This document shows positions 1-10,827 of a stretch of DNA of 64,000 bases, piece by piece. The notes under the pieces were generated by a model that was given only the letters and a program-made list of their open reading frames with translations, did not search any database and was not told the origin of the DNA. Made by a program: the position numbers and the translations under genes. Positions within the stretch are counted from its first letter, which is position 1; every line of letters starts with the position of its first letter. The stretch is from Cordilura impudica (lineage: Eukaryota > Arthropoda > Insecta > Diptera > Scathophagidae): positions 127,786,582-127,850,581 of the forward strand of contig OY821518.1 in NCBI GenBank assembly GCA_963682025.1. The letters run 5' to 3'.

Positions 1-657
1 CAACATTAACATAACTTTCTTATCTTTCTGATGTTCAGTACCCAAACTACGGTCAATATAAATTGAAGTTCTCGCAAGATTTTTGGTTCTCTTAAACACT
101 TCTGTTACCATTTGAGAAGATCTCATTTCCACCATTACTGACATTTTGTTCTCTTTTTCGTAAAGCTTTGAAACGTGGTCAATTTCGACATCTCTATTTA
201 ACTTCAGTTTGTCTTTGGAGACTTTTTTGACGGCCCCATAAACTGATTTAGTACCATCTAAGCCTCGAATGATAAGCTTTTTCCTTCCCAAGTCTTCCTC
301 CGTTTGCCTCATTCTGCGTTGATCGTTCTCATAGTTCTCCTTTAGCTTTTCAACTTCTTGCCTCAACTCTTTTTTTTCGATTTTTAGTTTATGTACTTCA
401 GTGTTAACATCATTGATATGTTGTTTAACTTCATCAAAAACATTTTTTGTCGGTAAATTCTTCAGTTTCTCATCAAGTAATGTTGACATTGATTTTTGCA
501 TCAGGCTCATGAGGTTTGATGTAGACATGTTACCCACAGTGCCAGTTGATTCATCAGTTTCCGGGGATGTTTCAATTAATTTTCTTTTCGGTGTTTGCAC
601 AACTTGGCCCACTGTGCTGCTGGTTGACGCATCAATTTTTTGCATACTTTTAGGCAT
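1..657 (-). CDS. LINE ORF1-like coiled-coil protein, partial
   Basis: An uninterrupted minus-strand frame starts at the ATG whose complement is at 655-657 and stays open for 219 codons to the window edge, so the C-terminus is missing. The first 65 or so residues are Ser/Thr/Lys-rich and low in complexity. Residues of roughly 70-120 form a charged heptad-like coiled coil. After that comes KKLIIRGLD and a segment ending near SIYIDRSLGTEHQKDKK, which resembles the RRM-like half of insect LINE ORF1 proteins. Such proteins trimerise and bind element RNA. No reverse transcriptase is visible because the downstream part lies outside the window. It could also be a host coiled-coil gene. The lack of any stop suggests a young copy or active constraint. 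Confidence 0.55.
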   Translation of the reverse strand, partial: MPKSMQKIDASTSSTVGQVVQTPKRKLIETSPETDESTGTVGNMSTSNLMSLMQKSMSTLLDEKLKNLPTKNVFDEVKQHINDVNTEVHKLKIEKKELRQEVEKLKENYENDQRRMRQTEEDLGRKKLIIRGLDGTKSVYGAVKKVSKDKLKLNRDVEIDHVSKLYEKENKMSVMVEMRSSQMVTEVFKRTKNLARTSIYIDRSLGTEHQKDKKVMLML

Positions 658-1351
658 CTTATCTAATTATGTTTTTTTTTCCACTATATTTGATGTTTAC
701 AAAATAAATAAATTTGCAGCTTATTTTTGAAGAATTTTTGCTGTAGCGTCTTTTAAAAAACTTCTATATTAAAAAAACAAAAAATTTTAAATTGAAATAA
801 AAAATGAATTTACTCCACAAAAAATGTAAACATTGGGGAATTTTTACATAATGAACAAATTCCCCAATCCCATACAAATTTTTGGGGAGAAAGTTCATTT
901 TTTTGGGGAATTTGTTCATTGGGGAATAAGTAATGAGCACCTGGTAAGCTTAGTGAAACATTTTTCAAGTCAAAGGCCTTTGAATCCCGGACAAGACCGG
1001 GTAAAAACAGCTAGTAATATATAATATGTAACTTAGAAGTCTAATTTAAATTGACACCACCTATCTAGTATTTACTTATGTAATTATGGTATCATTACTG
1101 GACTCCGTGTGCTGTAAGGAATTCTATAAGTAACAAACGGATTTAAAAACTTATATATGTCCTTCTGTGCAGTAGTGTTACTTATACCGCTACAAAATCA
1201 CAATATACAAGCTGCCACTACAAATTTCTTAGAAAACCAAACATTTAAATTTAGAATGTTGTGGATTTTATGAATTGCTTTTAGTTTCCCATGTTTAACT
1301 ATTATCAAGATTTGAGTTTTTAAATCTGTAGCTAATTTATATACGCTCATT
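658..1351. other. AT-rich spacer with an inverted repeat
   Basis: No supported gene. The stretch upstream of the ORF1-like frame is A/T-rich. Its one clear structure is a pair of 18-bp arms at 850-867 and 903-920 (see the separate entry). A small frame at 833-1024 merely reads through those arms and has no coding signature. Confidence 0.6.
850..920. repeat. Perfect 18-bp inverted repeat with 35-nt loop
   Basis: AATGAACAAATTCCCCAA at 850-867 is the exact reverse complement of 903-920, and the loop contains further TTGGGG motifs. A related TTGGGGAA occurs just outside at about 834. It may be the end of a small foldback or MITE-type element. Function unknown. Confidence 0.7.
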
Positions 1352-2071
1352 ATACCCTATAACACTATGTGGTTTGGGTATAATGATTTTGTGCTGCTGT
1401 TTGTAACAACCAAAAATATTTGACCTGCACCCATCTTTAATTATACCGATCGAATCAGAATCACCATATGATTCGATTTAAGATGTCCGTCCGTCCGTCT
1501 GTGTGTCCATGTAAAGCTTGCAATCAAACTGCAGGTCGCAAATATGAATATGTTTTGATGAAATTTGGTATTTTATCCTATATCGGCCATGGGATGAACG
1601 CTGTTGAAATTGGTGAGAATCGGTCCATGTTCAGACCTAGCCCCCATACAAATGACCCCTATGAAATCAACATATATTGCCATAAGATCCAAATTATCAC
1701 ACAAATCTTAGTCAAATTGGGTTTGTATGTATGTATTATATCCATTAATCAGTAGTCTAAAAATGATCCCTATTGGACAACTCTTAGTCATAGGCCCCAT
1801 ATAGAGCTGCAAATTTTTGCAAAATACAAGAGACTTTACCAAACATGGCCAGGCTCGGTCCATTTTTGGGCCTAGTCCCCATATAAATATAGCATCCGAT
1901 ATGAACTTTTTCATATCTGCAGCCGAAAAAATTAATAAAATTCCCACTCGAATTTGGTTTATGCTAATTTACTATATCCAGTTAGTTGGGCCTGAGAGAT
2001 AGGGTCTCTAAACGCATGGTATAGGGTATCGTATAGTCGGTCTAGACCGACTATAATTTTCTTACTTGTTT
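1352..2071 (+). mobile_element. Helentron/DINE-like repeat, copy A1 (near full length)
   Basis: Begins with TATACCCTATAACACTATG and a TGTTTGTAAC block. It carries a GTCCGTCCGTCTGTGTG tract at about 1484-1507. It ends with a 24-bp perfect palindrome at 2032-2055, whose core is TAGTCGGTCTAGACCGACTA, followed by TTTTCTTACTTGTTT. The hairpin near the 3' end with a fixed CTTACTTGTTT tail recalls Drosophila DINE-1/helentron termini. It is non-coding; frames inside it are shadows. Seven further copies of this ~720-bp repeat occur in the window in both orientations, which gives the best boundary evidence. Confidence 0.65.
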
Positions 2072-2984
2072 TAAATTGCACTATAATTTTTACATTATAA
2101 ATTAGGTTAGGAAATAATGCACATATTATAAGTGTACAAAAGAAAGAAAAAAATACACACAAGCCTTAACTAATACCTTTGTAAATATGTGAAAATTCCC
2201 CTATTAATAAATATCTAATGTAAGTCAAAACAAAACTATAATTAAAATTTCAGGTTATTGGTAGCTTTATTTAAATTGTTTTAAAATATTAATAACTATA
2301 TTTTGTTAAAAAAAAATAAGAAAAACTTATAAAAGTCAAAAAGTTAGAGTCTTATAAAATAATGGTTAACGGTTACCTAATAAATGAACTATCGTAATTT
2401 TTAGATGCAATGAAAATGTTTTGCTGCTTTAGAGCTGTGAATATTAAACTGAAATAAATAATTAATTTACATAAGCTTTGATCAGTAGGAATTGCTACTC
2501 TTTAAATATTCTATAATTTTATCATTTTTAACGGGTCTTATTTCACTTTTTTGTAGTATTTGTTGATGAATAATTCTAAATTAAAAAAAAATAAATAAAA
2601 CTATACGAATCTTTTTAGCAGTAAAATGCTTCCTTTAGCTGCCGTAATTGGTCACTAATTGTATCAGAACTAACTGCTATGCTAACAAATAAAAAATTAA
2701 CAATTTCCCTTTAATTCTTATTGTTCCTAAACATACATTTTCCTACAACAACAACAATATGTATTTGGAATTATATTATTATTACACTTGTTGTCGCAAC
2801 TGTACACCGAAAGTTTACCATGCAACATTCCCTCCAATTTTTTCGTAGGATATACGAAAGTTTATTTTATTACACGAAAATATCTTTAGCTAAGCCCTCT
2901 CGAAATTCTACGAAAGTAACGAAATCTTTCGTCGACATTTACTTCGTAATATACAGAATTAGATACGAGTATATATTTTATATA
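2072..2984. other. AT-rich non-coding stretch
   Basis: No gene or recognised element seen. The segment 2848-2950 is unusually rich in ACGAAA/TTTCGT words in both orientations, but no defined repeat unit could be set. Confidence 0.5.
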
Positions 2985-3058
2985 TCAAAAATAATGGGAT
3001 AAAACAGTAGAACAAAACATCGGTCACAAGAAATCGCCTAGCCTATTAATATTATAGA
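2985..3058 (-). mobile_element. Helitron-like element C, 5'-terminal fragment
   Basis: About 70 bp matches the 5' end of the C family also found at 3480-3542 and 46590-46664. Read on the minus strand it begins TCTATAATATTAATAGGCTA and lies after an A. A 5' TC followed by a conserved block fits a Helitron 5' terminus. The rest of this copy is missing. Confidence 0.5.
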
Positions 3059-3169
3059 TTATATAAAATGAATTGCCTTTAAAAATGCTTCTTATCCTTT
3101 AATAAATAATTGTTGTTTACGACTTCGCCAATATTATGGCCTGAATTAGTGAGAATACATTACATTGTG

Positions 3170-3542
3170 CTTAGCAGATTCCAGCACTCGAAATTCAAGT
3201 GCAAATTCTAGGAAATTTTATTTTTTCATTTAATAAAGACCCTAAAGATATGCTTCACAATTCAACTCATTTTAAATGAAGCAAAAAAACTCAACACATT
3301 AACACAAACACATTAAAAATTTAATAAACACACATATAGCATTTTATAATTTTATGTATGTGTTAGTAGCAACTTTAAACGATCATAACTCCAAAAAATA
3401 TTGCAGACGATGAAAATCTGTAAATCTGGGTAACAGCTAAAAAGAAATACCTTTCAAGTGGTAAATTTTTTGGCAAAATCGGGGTAAAACTTTTAAATTT
3501 ACATCGATAACAAAAAATCTCCTAGCCTATTAATATTATAGA
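3170..3542 (-). mobile_element. Non-autonomous Helitron-like element C1
   Basis: Minus-strand element of about 370 bp. The 5' end (at 3542) is TCTATAATATTAATAGG. The 3' end (left side) has the hairpin GCACTTGAATTTCGAGTGC a few bases before a CTAA-like terminus. Helitrons are expected to start with TC and end with a hairpin about 10 nt before CTRR, so the architecture fits. No coding capacity. Related copies lie at 39310, 40251 and 46313. Confidence 0.5.
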
Positions 3543-3545
3543 TTT

Positions 3546-3725
3546 ATATTAGGCCGAATATAAGTAGCTAGTAGTGAAAAATAACACTGTGGAACATCAT
3601 AACATCGGCCTGAGAAATCAAACCTTTCGATGTTTTACTATACTGGCCTAGTACTTTAATCCTGACTCGGAATTTATTACCCTCTACAATGGCTATAATT
3701 AATATTCTGGATAAAAGTTATTAAA
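3546..3725 (+). repeat. Fragment of MITE-like family F
   Basis: A block with GGCCTGAGA...GTACT...GACTCGG...TACCCTC parallels the right-hand terminal region of the F element at 14580-15360. Divergent and partial. Confidence 0.4.
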
Positions 3726-3782
3726 AAGATTGGAAATTTAAATCTGAAATAGCTGATGCTATTTTATTGGATGTTTATATTT

Positions 3783-3990
3783 TTATCCCCTCCACACCGC
3801 TGTTCAGAGGGTATTTATTGGAGACCCCAAAACCATATATTTTCTTCTTAGCGATAAACGTCTATCCGTCTGGCCGTCTGTCACGATCACATCCTTAATA
3901 ACTAAGCTGGGCTTTTCGTTTTCCCATAGAATCGCTTAGTAATATCACAAAGGAGTATCTATTTAAAATCAAGAAAATGGGTCCAAAGAA
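3783..3990 (+). mobile_element. Helentron-like family B, 5' fragment
   Basis: Starts with a CAGAGGGTAT motif, then ATCCGTCTGGCCGTCTG and a CACGATCACATCC block shared with the B copies at 5450 and 25868. Probably a degraded or truncated copy. Confidence 0.45.
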
Positions 3991-4192
3991 AAACTCTTGA
4001 AATGAAATGAAATGAAATGTTCAATGTTTTGACGCTTTTCTTAAGATATATATATGTTGTAATTGTTCTTATTGCTGTATTCATTGTACCTGCGGCATCT
4101 GCTACATGAGGGTGCGTGTATTGTTATACTCCACGTGTTACATTAGCTTAAGCAACTACTGCCACATATTTTTTTTTTATCGTTATCATGAT

Positions 4193-4792
4193 ATAAAAAA
4201 AGTATTTCCTTTAAGCGTCTTTCCTTAAAAAGTACCTTTTTTTTCCAAAATTGCTTTTTAAAAAGTACTTCTTCTTAATAACTCTAAAGAAATGCCTTTT
4301 TAAAAAAAAAAGAATCCTTTATTCAAAAATTACAGTTCTTTAGAACAATACCCTTTTTTAAAAAATTTCAGTATTTCTTAAAAAGTGGCCTTATTTCACA
4401 TACCCTTTTTTAAAAAAGTAACCTTAAAAAATCACCCTTTTTAAAAACAAAAATATATTTTCTATTTTTCCTTTTTTAAAGTACCTTTATAAGAATTAAA
4501 ATTTCTAAAAACTTACTTTTCAAAACATACTTTAAAAAAAAATTTCTGTTTTAAAAAATTAATTTTCTTAAATAACTACCTTGTTTAAAAAAATACACAA
4601 ATCTTAAAAAGTAATTTTTCTTAAGAAATAATCTTTTCTTAAAAAAGTACTCTTTATTAAAAAAGTACATTTTATAAGAAAGTACGTATTCTTAATAAAG
4701 TTTTAAGTTTAAATTACCCCTCTTTAAAAAGTACCTTTTCTTAGAAATTATCTTTTCTTACAAAAAAAATTTTTTTTTAAAAAAAGTAAGTC
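4193..4792. repeat. Degenerate TTTTTTAAAAAAGTAC-type repeat tract
   Basis: About 600 bp is made almost entirely of irregular units combining a CTTTTTTAAAAAA core with GTAC or GTACC, spaced roughly 20-30 bp. Each core is self-complementary. It looks like an old minisatellite with high internal decay. No coding potential. Confidence 0.7.
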
Positions 4793-4835
4793 GGGGGTTG
4801 GTATTGTTTTAAAACCTTTTTCTGCACTTTTTAAT

Positions 4836-5395
4836 GTACAAGATGTCGAGAGTGTTTTTTCAAAATTTCAAGTAAATCGGAGCAAAACTAAAGAAGATAC
4901 ATCTTTTCCAGCGACCGGCCTCATACGGTATATAAATCAGTTTTTAGAAAACATTAAATCGATTTTCTCGCAAATAACATGATCGAAGTCCGCGACATCA
5001 TAACTCTAAATCTGCTAGACCGAATCTTTTGAAATTTTACAGACTATTTCTACACATAAATCACCAGGTAACCACGAAGTGCTTTTTTTATTCCATTCCA
5101 GTTTCTTCCTCATTTCTTAACTACAAATTCACCGAAATTTTATGGCAAAAATCGTGTTTTTCACTTCAAAATGCAGCAAAAAAAAATTTAAGAACTCTTC
5201 GGATTACCTCGGGAAACATTTCACCTTTTAGACGCATTTCGATTTTTTTTTATATATCATGATCCGGTAACGAGTTATGATGGTCGCAGCAAATCAACAA
5301 CGAGTCCGGAGATCCGCTGTCACGGATTTATTTATTAAACTTTTTAATTGAAAATTTTTTCAAAGATTCTTCAAATGTTATGCTATAACATGTAT
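4836..5395 (+). repeat. Dispersed repeat family E, copy 1
   Basis: Clear sequence relationship to 33466-33930 in the same orientation. Shared blocks include GTCGAGAGTGTT, CATCATAACTC, GATCCGGTAACGAGTTATGA and CGGAGATCCGCTGTCACGG (CGGAGATTCGCTGTCACGG in copy 2). No coding frame is conserved between the two copies, so the small frame at 5029-5262 is not a gene. Element class unknown. Confidence 0.6.
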
Positions 5396-5449
5396 ATGAA
5401 ATAAATAATCCTACGTTATTGATATCTTCAAAAAAAATATGAAAATACG

Positions 5450-6649
5450 CCTTTTTTCGCCTTCCGACTTTTCCGATTGTCGGTCTGTCCGTTTGTGGAA
5501 TACCGGTCACGCCTTCAATCGGACAGATAGGGTGCTCGTTTGCATTAAAAATGATTCATTAACATCATGAGAAGTTTGCTGTTTAAAATCATCCAAATGG
5601 GTTGAGAGTTTAGCGAAGATGTAAAAAAGTTTTTAAAAAAAAATGATTTGTCTATGTTCTTCTTATCACGATTACGCCCTCAATAGGACAGATAAGAGAG
5701 AAAGATTCACTAACATCATCAGAAGGATTCTATTTTTTAAATCATGACAATCGGTGTCATAGGTCCCGAGAAATCGCTGAAAAATTAAAAAAAAAAATAA
5801 AAAAATATATGATGTTTTTCTATATTGTTATTCGAAATTTTGATATTAAGTTAAGGATCATATTTTATACATATAATGCGATATTTAGCAAATATATTCA
5901 AAATGGTTTTGACTAAAATTTTTTGCAGTTTTAGTTTTGCTTTATATCAGTAAAAAGTTCAGATATTAATTAAAAAAAAAAAAAATTTGTTAGATAATTT
6001 TATCCGAATTAATTTAATGATACAAACATAGATTTGATACAATAAAAACAAGTACGAGTTGAAAGTTGGTCTATGCGGTGTCATAAATGTGCCCTATACA
6101 AATAGTTTTGAAAAATTAAATAGGAATGTAAAAAATAATATGAATTTTTATATGCCGAGATGAATTTGCAGGCACCTAAACAGTTTCATCACTTAAGTGA
6201 ACATTTTATAAGATGTTTTTACGAAAAAAAATTTGTTGCAGAAATAAATACCAAAACAATTAAAGGAAAATAGCGAACTATATATAATTAAATCAAACCC
6301 GGTGTACGATTAATCTCAAGGTCAAAAATTATAGAAGCTATCCAAAAATTGTGTACATCATTTTTATTCTTAATTCTAGGCTTCTTCATAAGATTTACTA
6401 AAATTAAAAAAAAGTCCCTGATTAAACTTGTTTGTAATTATCTGGATCAGGTTGGTATTTAATTGGGCAACATTGTGCCAATATATGAACTAAAATATGT
6501 ATTAAGTTTATCAAATTGTTTAAATTTTCAAATATTTTATTTCCATTTGTTACAAATAGTGGAAGAAGTCCAGATATTAATGTAAAGGCAAAACTTGATG
6601 GAGGGTATCAAAGACTCGGCATAGCCGAATTTAACAGTCTTACTTGTTT
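5450..6649 (+). mobile_element. Helentron-like family B copy
   Basis: Carries GGTCTGTCCGTTTGTGG and a CAATCGGACAGATAGGGTGC block shared with 26055-26080. It ends in GGAGGGTATCAAAGACTCGG, a short hairpin (CTCGGCATAGCCGA) and CTTACTTGTTT at about 6639-6649. Family A has the same tail but a different body. Non-coding. Confidence 0.55.
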
Positions 6650-6856
6650 CTGTCTGTTTTTGTTTTCTTTGCATTAAATATATCCTTAAATTAACATATT
6701 ATTAGCAAATTATGATAAAAATATTTAAAAATTTGCTATTTCTTTTTAAACATTTTGGGCATTTTTAGCTAAAAATCATTTGACATTTTTTTGAATAATC
6801 GACTTCTCTGGCCTCAAAACATTCTCAAGAGATCAAACTTTGGGTACTAAACAGCG
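6650..6856. other. AT-rich spacer to Transib T3
   Basis: No gene or repeat recognised. The five bases immediately before the T3 end (6852-6856) are CAGCG. Confidence 0.5.
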
Positions 6857-7218
6857 CACAGTGGGGATTAGATCTTGTTTTTGAGCCATAATTTGTACAA
6901 GCCTATAATTGACGATATTATGGCTTTTTCTCATAAAATACTTTGAAACAAGAAAAAAAAAACACGTTTTGTAGATACGTTTTAGCAGAAAAAATTTTTT
7001 TAATGATTTTTTTAAGAAAAACAATATTGACTTTATATGTACATGCTATGAAATTACACAGCCCTTTAATGTATTATTTACACAGCCAGAATCAATGTAT
7101 CTTGGATCGGCCCTAACCTCAAAAAACACAATTTAAAGTGAGCTTTTTGCATTTATACTATTCTAATCATAAAACTCGATCTCTCAGTTAAAAAATCGCA
7201 TTAATTACAATGTTCATA

Positions 7219-8815
7219 TTAATCTTCATATTCATCGCCATCACTATCTTCATCATGTACATCATCATCTTCACCTACCTTGTCATAGTCAGGATTTACC
7301 TTCTGCAATATTGGGGCTTTTAATAGCTCCAATGCCATTTTTGGTAAGCTCTGAGATTTTTTTAAGAAACTTTCTCTTGCTTAAAATCAAAGGATCAGAA
7401 GTAATGAAACACATATTCAAAATGTCTCTATTCAATTGCTCTCGGCTGACCTTTCGCTAAAATTTCTCTCTATATTTTTTAAAATCATTGTTACGCGCTT
7501 CCTGTGCTTCTTCTGACAGCTGACCAATGGGTAACAAAGCGTTTGTTATTATTTCTGGCCCATGAATAAACAATTAAGAAAATTATAGCCGATCTAGACC
7601 GACCACACGATACCCATACCATGGTTTAGAAACCCTATCTCTTCGGTCCAACTAACTGGATATAGAAAATGAGCAAAAACCAAACTTGAGTGGCATTGTT
7701 ATTAATTTTTTTGGCTGCAGATATGAAAAAGTTCATATCGGGTGCTATATTTATATGTGGACTAGGTCAAAAAATGGACCGATCCTGACCATATTTGGGA
7801 AAGTCACTTATATTTTGAAAAAATATACACAAACCAAATTTGAGAAAAATCTGTCCAATATTTCTGTTTTTTGATAGATTTAAGTGAAGATTGGGAAGCA
7901 ACTCTATATGGAGTCTATGACTTAGAATTGTCCAATAGGGATTATTTTTGGACTATTGATTAATGGATACAATAAACACAATAAACCCAATTTTACTAAT
8001 ATCTATATCATAATTTGGATCTTATGGCAATTTATGTCGATTTCATAAGAGTCATTTGCATGGGGACTAGGTCTGAACATAAACCGATTTTCACCAATTT
8101 CAGTAGAGTTCATCATATGACCGATAGAAGCTTACATGCCAAATTTCATCACAATATATTCATATTTGCGACCTGTAGTTTGATTACAAAGTTTACATGG
8201 CCACACAGACGGACGGACGGACATGGCTAAAACGACTCAGTGATTCTGAGCCGATCGGTATAATAAAAGATGGGTTTAGGTCAAATATTTTTGTAGTTAC
8301 AAACAGCAGCACAAAGTCATTATACCCAAACCACATAGTGGTATAGGGTATAAAACTTTATGCAAAGTAGGAGGCATGTAATACCACGGATTATTTTGTA
8401 CAAAATATCTGGCTGTGTGGTGAGCAAATCCTTAAAATTTTGTTGCATCCACTTCATCACCACAACAAACCACAATCATTATTATATGCATTTTTTTTTC
8501 AAGTTCAACTTAATGTCAGTAATATCAGCCGATAGTTCTGCATTATCAAAGAAATGTCTGGCCGTATTCCCATCTTTGGAGTTACCAAATCCCGGTTTTG
8601 GTTGATCGGTAATCAATCCTACCTTTTCCCGGATACGCTTCTTGGATACGGCAACAATTTCCTTTTCACTTACCGATCTAGCTTGCAATTTTTTTATGGG
8701 AAGTTTGTATGAAAGGTGAAGAAGACATTCAAAAAACCTGATCCAACCATGTAAGATTGATATTCAAAATTGGATTCTCGGTTTTCGCCATTTTTTACCA
8801 TTTCGTCGATTTGTT
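7219..8815 (-). pseudogene. Transib transposase (RAG1 core-like), broken, T3
   Basis: Minus-strand coding remains run from about 8815 to the stop at 7219 and are split by helentron A2. Upstream part: HGWIRFFECLLHLSYKLP, QPKPGFGNSKDGNTAR and PWYYMPPTLHKVL. Downstream part: IHGPEIITNALLPIGQLS, then EEAQEARNN, then an acidic tail rich in Asp. GNTAR corresponds to the conserved block before the RAG1 C-terminal lobe. LSEEAQEARN holds the catalytic Glu equivalent to RAG1 E962, and LHKVL-IHG holds an H-x4-H zinc site, which the insertion cuts in two. A nonsense codon lies at about 7455-7465 (KF*RKVS). The N-terminal half with the two catalytic Asp residues is not recognisable in the remaining 5' part. 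Confidence 0.75.
7570..8353 (-). mobile_element. Helentron/DINE-like repeat copy A2, nested in T3
   Basis: Full-length minus-oriented A copy, starting with AAGAAAATTATAGCCGATCT and ending CATAGTGGTATAGGGTATA. It has the CAGACGGACGGACGGAC tract at 8202-8222. It interrupts the Transib frame exactly between HKVL and FIHG, so the Transib is the older of the two. The frames at 7686-7874 and 8015-8230 are not genes. Confidence 0.7.
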
Positions 8816-9600
8816 AAAATATTTATTGATGACCTAAGTAACCATAGTTCTTAAATCAAATACCAGTATTTTTTAAAAATAAATCCTTGTTCCTGTTGAC
8901 TGAATCCTAAACACTTAAAGGAACTTATGATTGATCAGTAAACCAGCATAAGACACACATTTCATGAATGTGTTAAGGGAATTTCCGACTTGCCATGAGC
9001 ACTTTTTACGAGGTATACAAATTTGAAAAACTAAGTAAATTCCATTTTTGAAAAGCACAACTTTTCAGCAGATTATTTTTTCGCTATACGCTTGGTCGGC
9101 AAAAAATTTGACCCACTCTAATGTATGCATATACATGCCACAACATTAAACATTTTTTAAGCAAAATGTGACAATAAAACCGCAATAGCAACAGCAGTAA
9201 GTACAAATTCTAAAACAAAGAGAACCACAACATCAAACACAAACAGAAGATAATTTATAAAAGAAAATGAGCATTTTTTTCGCCTAAAGTTCGTAAACAA
9301 AAACTTGAATATTTCAAAAAAGGCGAAAAAGGGCACCCCAATTTTTTGCAGCAATCTTGCGAAAGGCATATTTAACCAAATAAATAAAGAATTAGATCTC
9401 AACTAAGCAGAACTTATAGCGATATGTCTAAATTTATGTAAAATTATGCTAATTTCTTGGACTCCAAGAAAAAAATCTTATATATTAAAAGAATTTATGA
9501 ATAAAATTTGCATTCAAGATTTTTTTCAATATTTTTCTTCTCTCAAACCTCTATAACTAGAGTTCTAATTAACATAGGCTGTTGACTAAGTCTAAGAACA
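8816..9600. other. Non-coding 5' portion of T3
   Basis: No transposase sequence could be recognised here although the N-terminal half is expected. Probably replaced by unrelated insertions or too diverged. The frame at 9157-9402 is low-complexity hydrophobic and unsupported. Confidence 0.4.
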
Positions 9601-9641
9601 CGCAGTGGATCAAGCTCCTTCTTTTGAGCTATAAACTGCTT

Positions 9642-9861
9642 AAATTCGTTGGGTTTGAGGAAAGTTATGCGTGGAGAATCAACTTTACTTTTACTGTACG
9701 TTAACTTATCTTGGCATATTTTGGCATTACTGTACGTTAACTTCTCTTGGCAAATTCGTTGGGTTTGAGGAAAGTTATGCGTGGACCTCCAACTTTACTT
9801 TTACTGTACGCTAACTTCTCTTGGCATATTTTGGCATTACTGTACGTTAAATTCTCTTGGC
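9642..9861. repeat. Two tandem 110-bp units
   Basis: 9642-9751 and 9752-9861 are near-identical. Each contains AAATTCGTTGGGTTTGAGG and two ACTGTACGTTAACTTCTC-type subrepeats, so the subrepeat occurs four times. Confidence 0.85.
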
Positions 9862-9879
9862 AAATTTTGGTATTATATT

Positions 9880-9937
9880 ATAAAAATTAATATAATATAA
9901 TATAATATAATGCTGCGGAGCAGCAGGGGTCTTCTAG
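9880..9937. other. (TATAA)n tract followed by hairpin and CTAG (possible Helitron 3' end)
   Basis: A TATAA repeat at about 9880-9910 leads into TGCTGCGGAGCAGCA (9911-9925), a 6-bp stem with a 3-nt loop. CTAG follows at 9934-9937. A hairpin 8-10 nt before CTRR is the Helitron 3' signature, but the next base is C rather than the usual T and no matching 5' end was found. Confidence 0.3.
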
Positions 9938-10280
9938 CTTCTTTTAATTTAATTAAAAAAAAAAAATTTTTTTTCCTAAAGCTAGTTAAATACCTGAAGT
10001 TGATGGCTCCATGCTAAAATATAAACTCTGCTTCGATTTTTTTGTAGAAATAACACTTTGAAAAACGTAAAAACTTCATACAATCACCGAGCGCAAGCGA
10101 ATAACGAATGAAAACGCAACTTGCAGGACGCATTGCGAGGGCTCCGTTAATCCTAGAGATGTATTTTTATCACACAAAGATGCAGAATTTTATCTATTTT
10201 TACCGGGTACCAAAATTAATTGCAATATCTAAAAAAAATTTTCTATTTGGCACATAAATGAGGTCGAATACCCCACTGTG

Positions 10281-10285
10281 CGGGG
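10281..10285. other. Shared 5-bp target site CGGGG between T3 and T1
   Basis: Five bases separate CACTGTG (10274-10280, T3 end) from CACAGTA (10286-10292, T1 start). The T1 right flank is CGGCG (13960-13964) and the T3 left flank is CAGCG (6852-6856). All three 5-mers differ from CGGCG by at most one base, as expected if T1 inserted into the target-site duplication of T3 or vice versa. Confidence 0.6.
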
Positions 10286-10827
10286 CACAGTAGACCATAC
10301 TTTGAGAAGGCGGCCAAAAATCATTTTTTTTTTGTTACCGATTTTAAAGTTATGTCATTCATTTGAAAGTAAATACTAGTAAACCTCGGGAGCCAAAAAC
10401 TTGCGACTCTATCTCAACTACAGCGAACAGGGTCTTCGAAAATGGGCTTTCTCAGTATTTTGCTAAAATTAACAATTTCTTTGTAAATTTTTATTTTTGA
10501 ATGACTGTAACTTTTTTAATTTAAAAGATTTTGAGGTAAAATAAATTTTGTAAATTAAAAATGTAAAATCACTGAGTTATTCCGAATTAAAAAAAACAAA
10601 TTTTTTAAAAAAGGTCCAAATTTTCCGAAAATCTCCTACTTAATAGAGCATAACTCCTGCCAGTCAAAAGCAGTCAGAAAAAATCTTGCACTCTTCTATA
10701 GTACGAACCCTCCCCTATACTCCTATATCCCATTATATACCCGCCAGTTTCTGTCCGTGTGCACCAGAAGAATTTTTCTGACCCAAGGTTAGATATTTTC
10801 TGCAAAGTTTATGAATACAAAAGTTGT

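Larger units (their letters stand above)
6857..10280 (-). mobile_element. Transib (RAG1-like) DNA transposon T3
   Basis: Left end CACAGTGGGGATTAGATC begins at 6857. The right end, read inward on the minus strand from 10280, is CACAGTGGGGTATTCGAC. Both ends continue with similar sequence (a GAYCT...GCCAWA pattern). The CACAGTG tip is the signature shared by Transib elements and V(D)J heptamers. Flanking 5-mers are CAGCG (left) and CGGGG (right, shared with T1). The transposase is broken, a helentron copy (A2) is inserted at 7570-8353, and the 5' part seems to contain other insertions (9600-10150). The element has no sign of being functional. Confidence 0.7.

Noticed and set aside
600..620. CACTGTG/CACAGTG matches inside the 1-657 frame
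   Set aside because: They lie in open coding sequence with no inverted partner or 5-bp duplication.
1468..1755. 95-codon plus frame and similar frames in other helentron-like copies
   Set aside because: They read through the GTCCGTCCG tract of non-coding repeat A; the frame is not conserved among copies.
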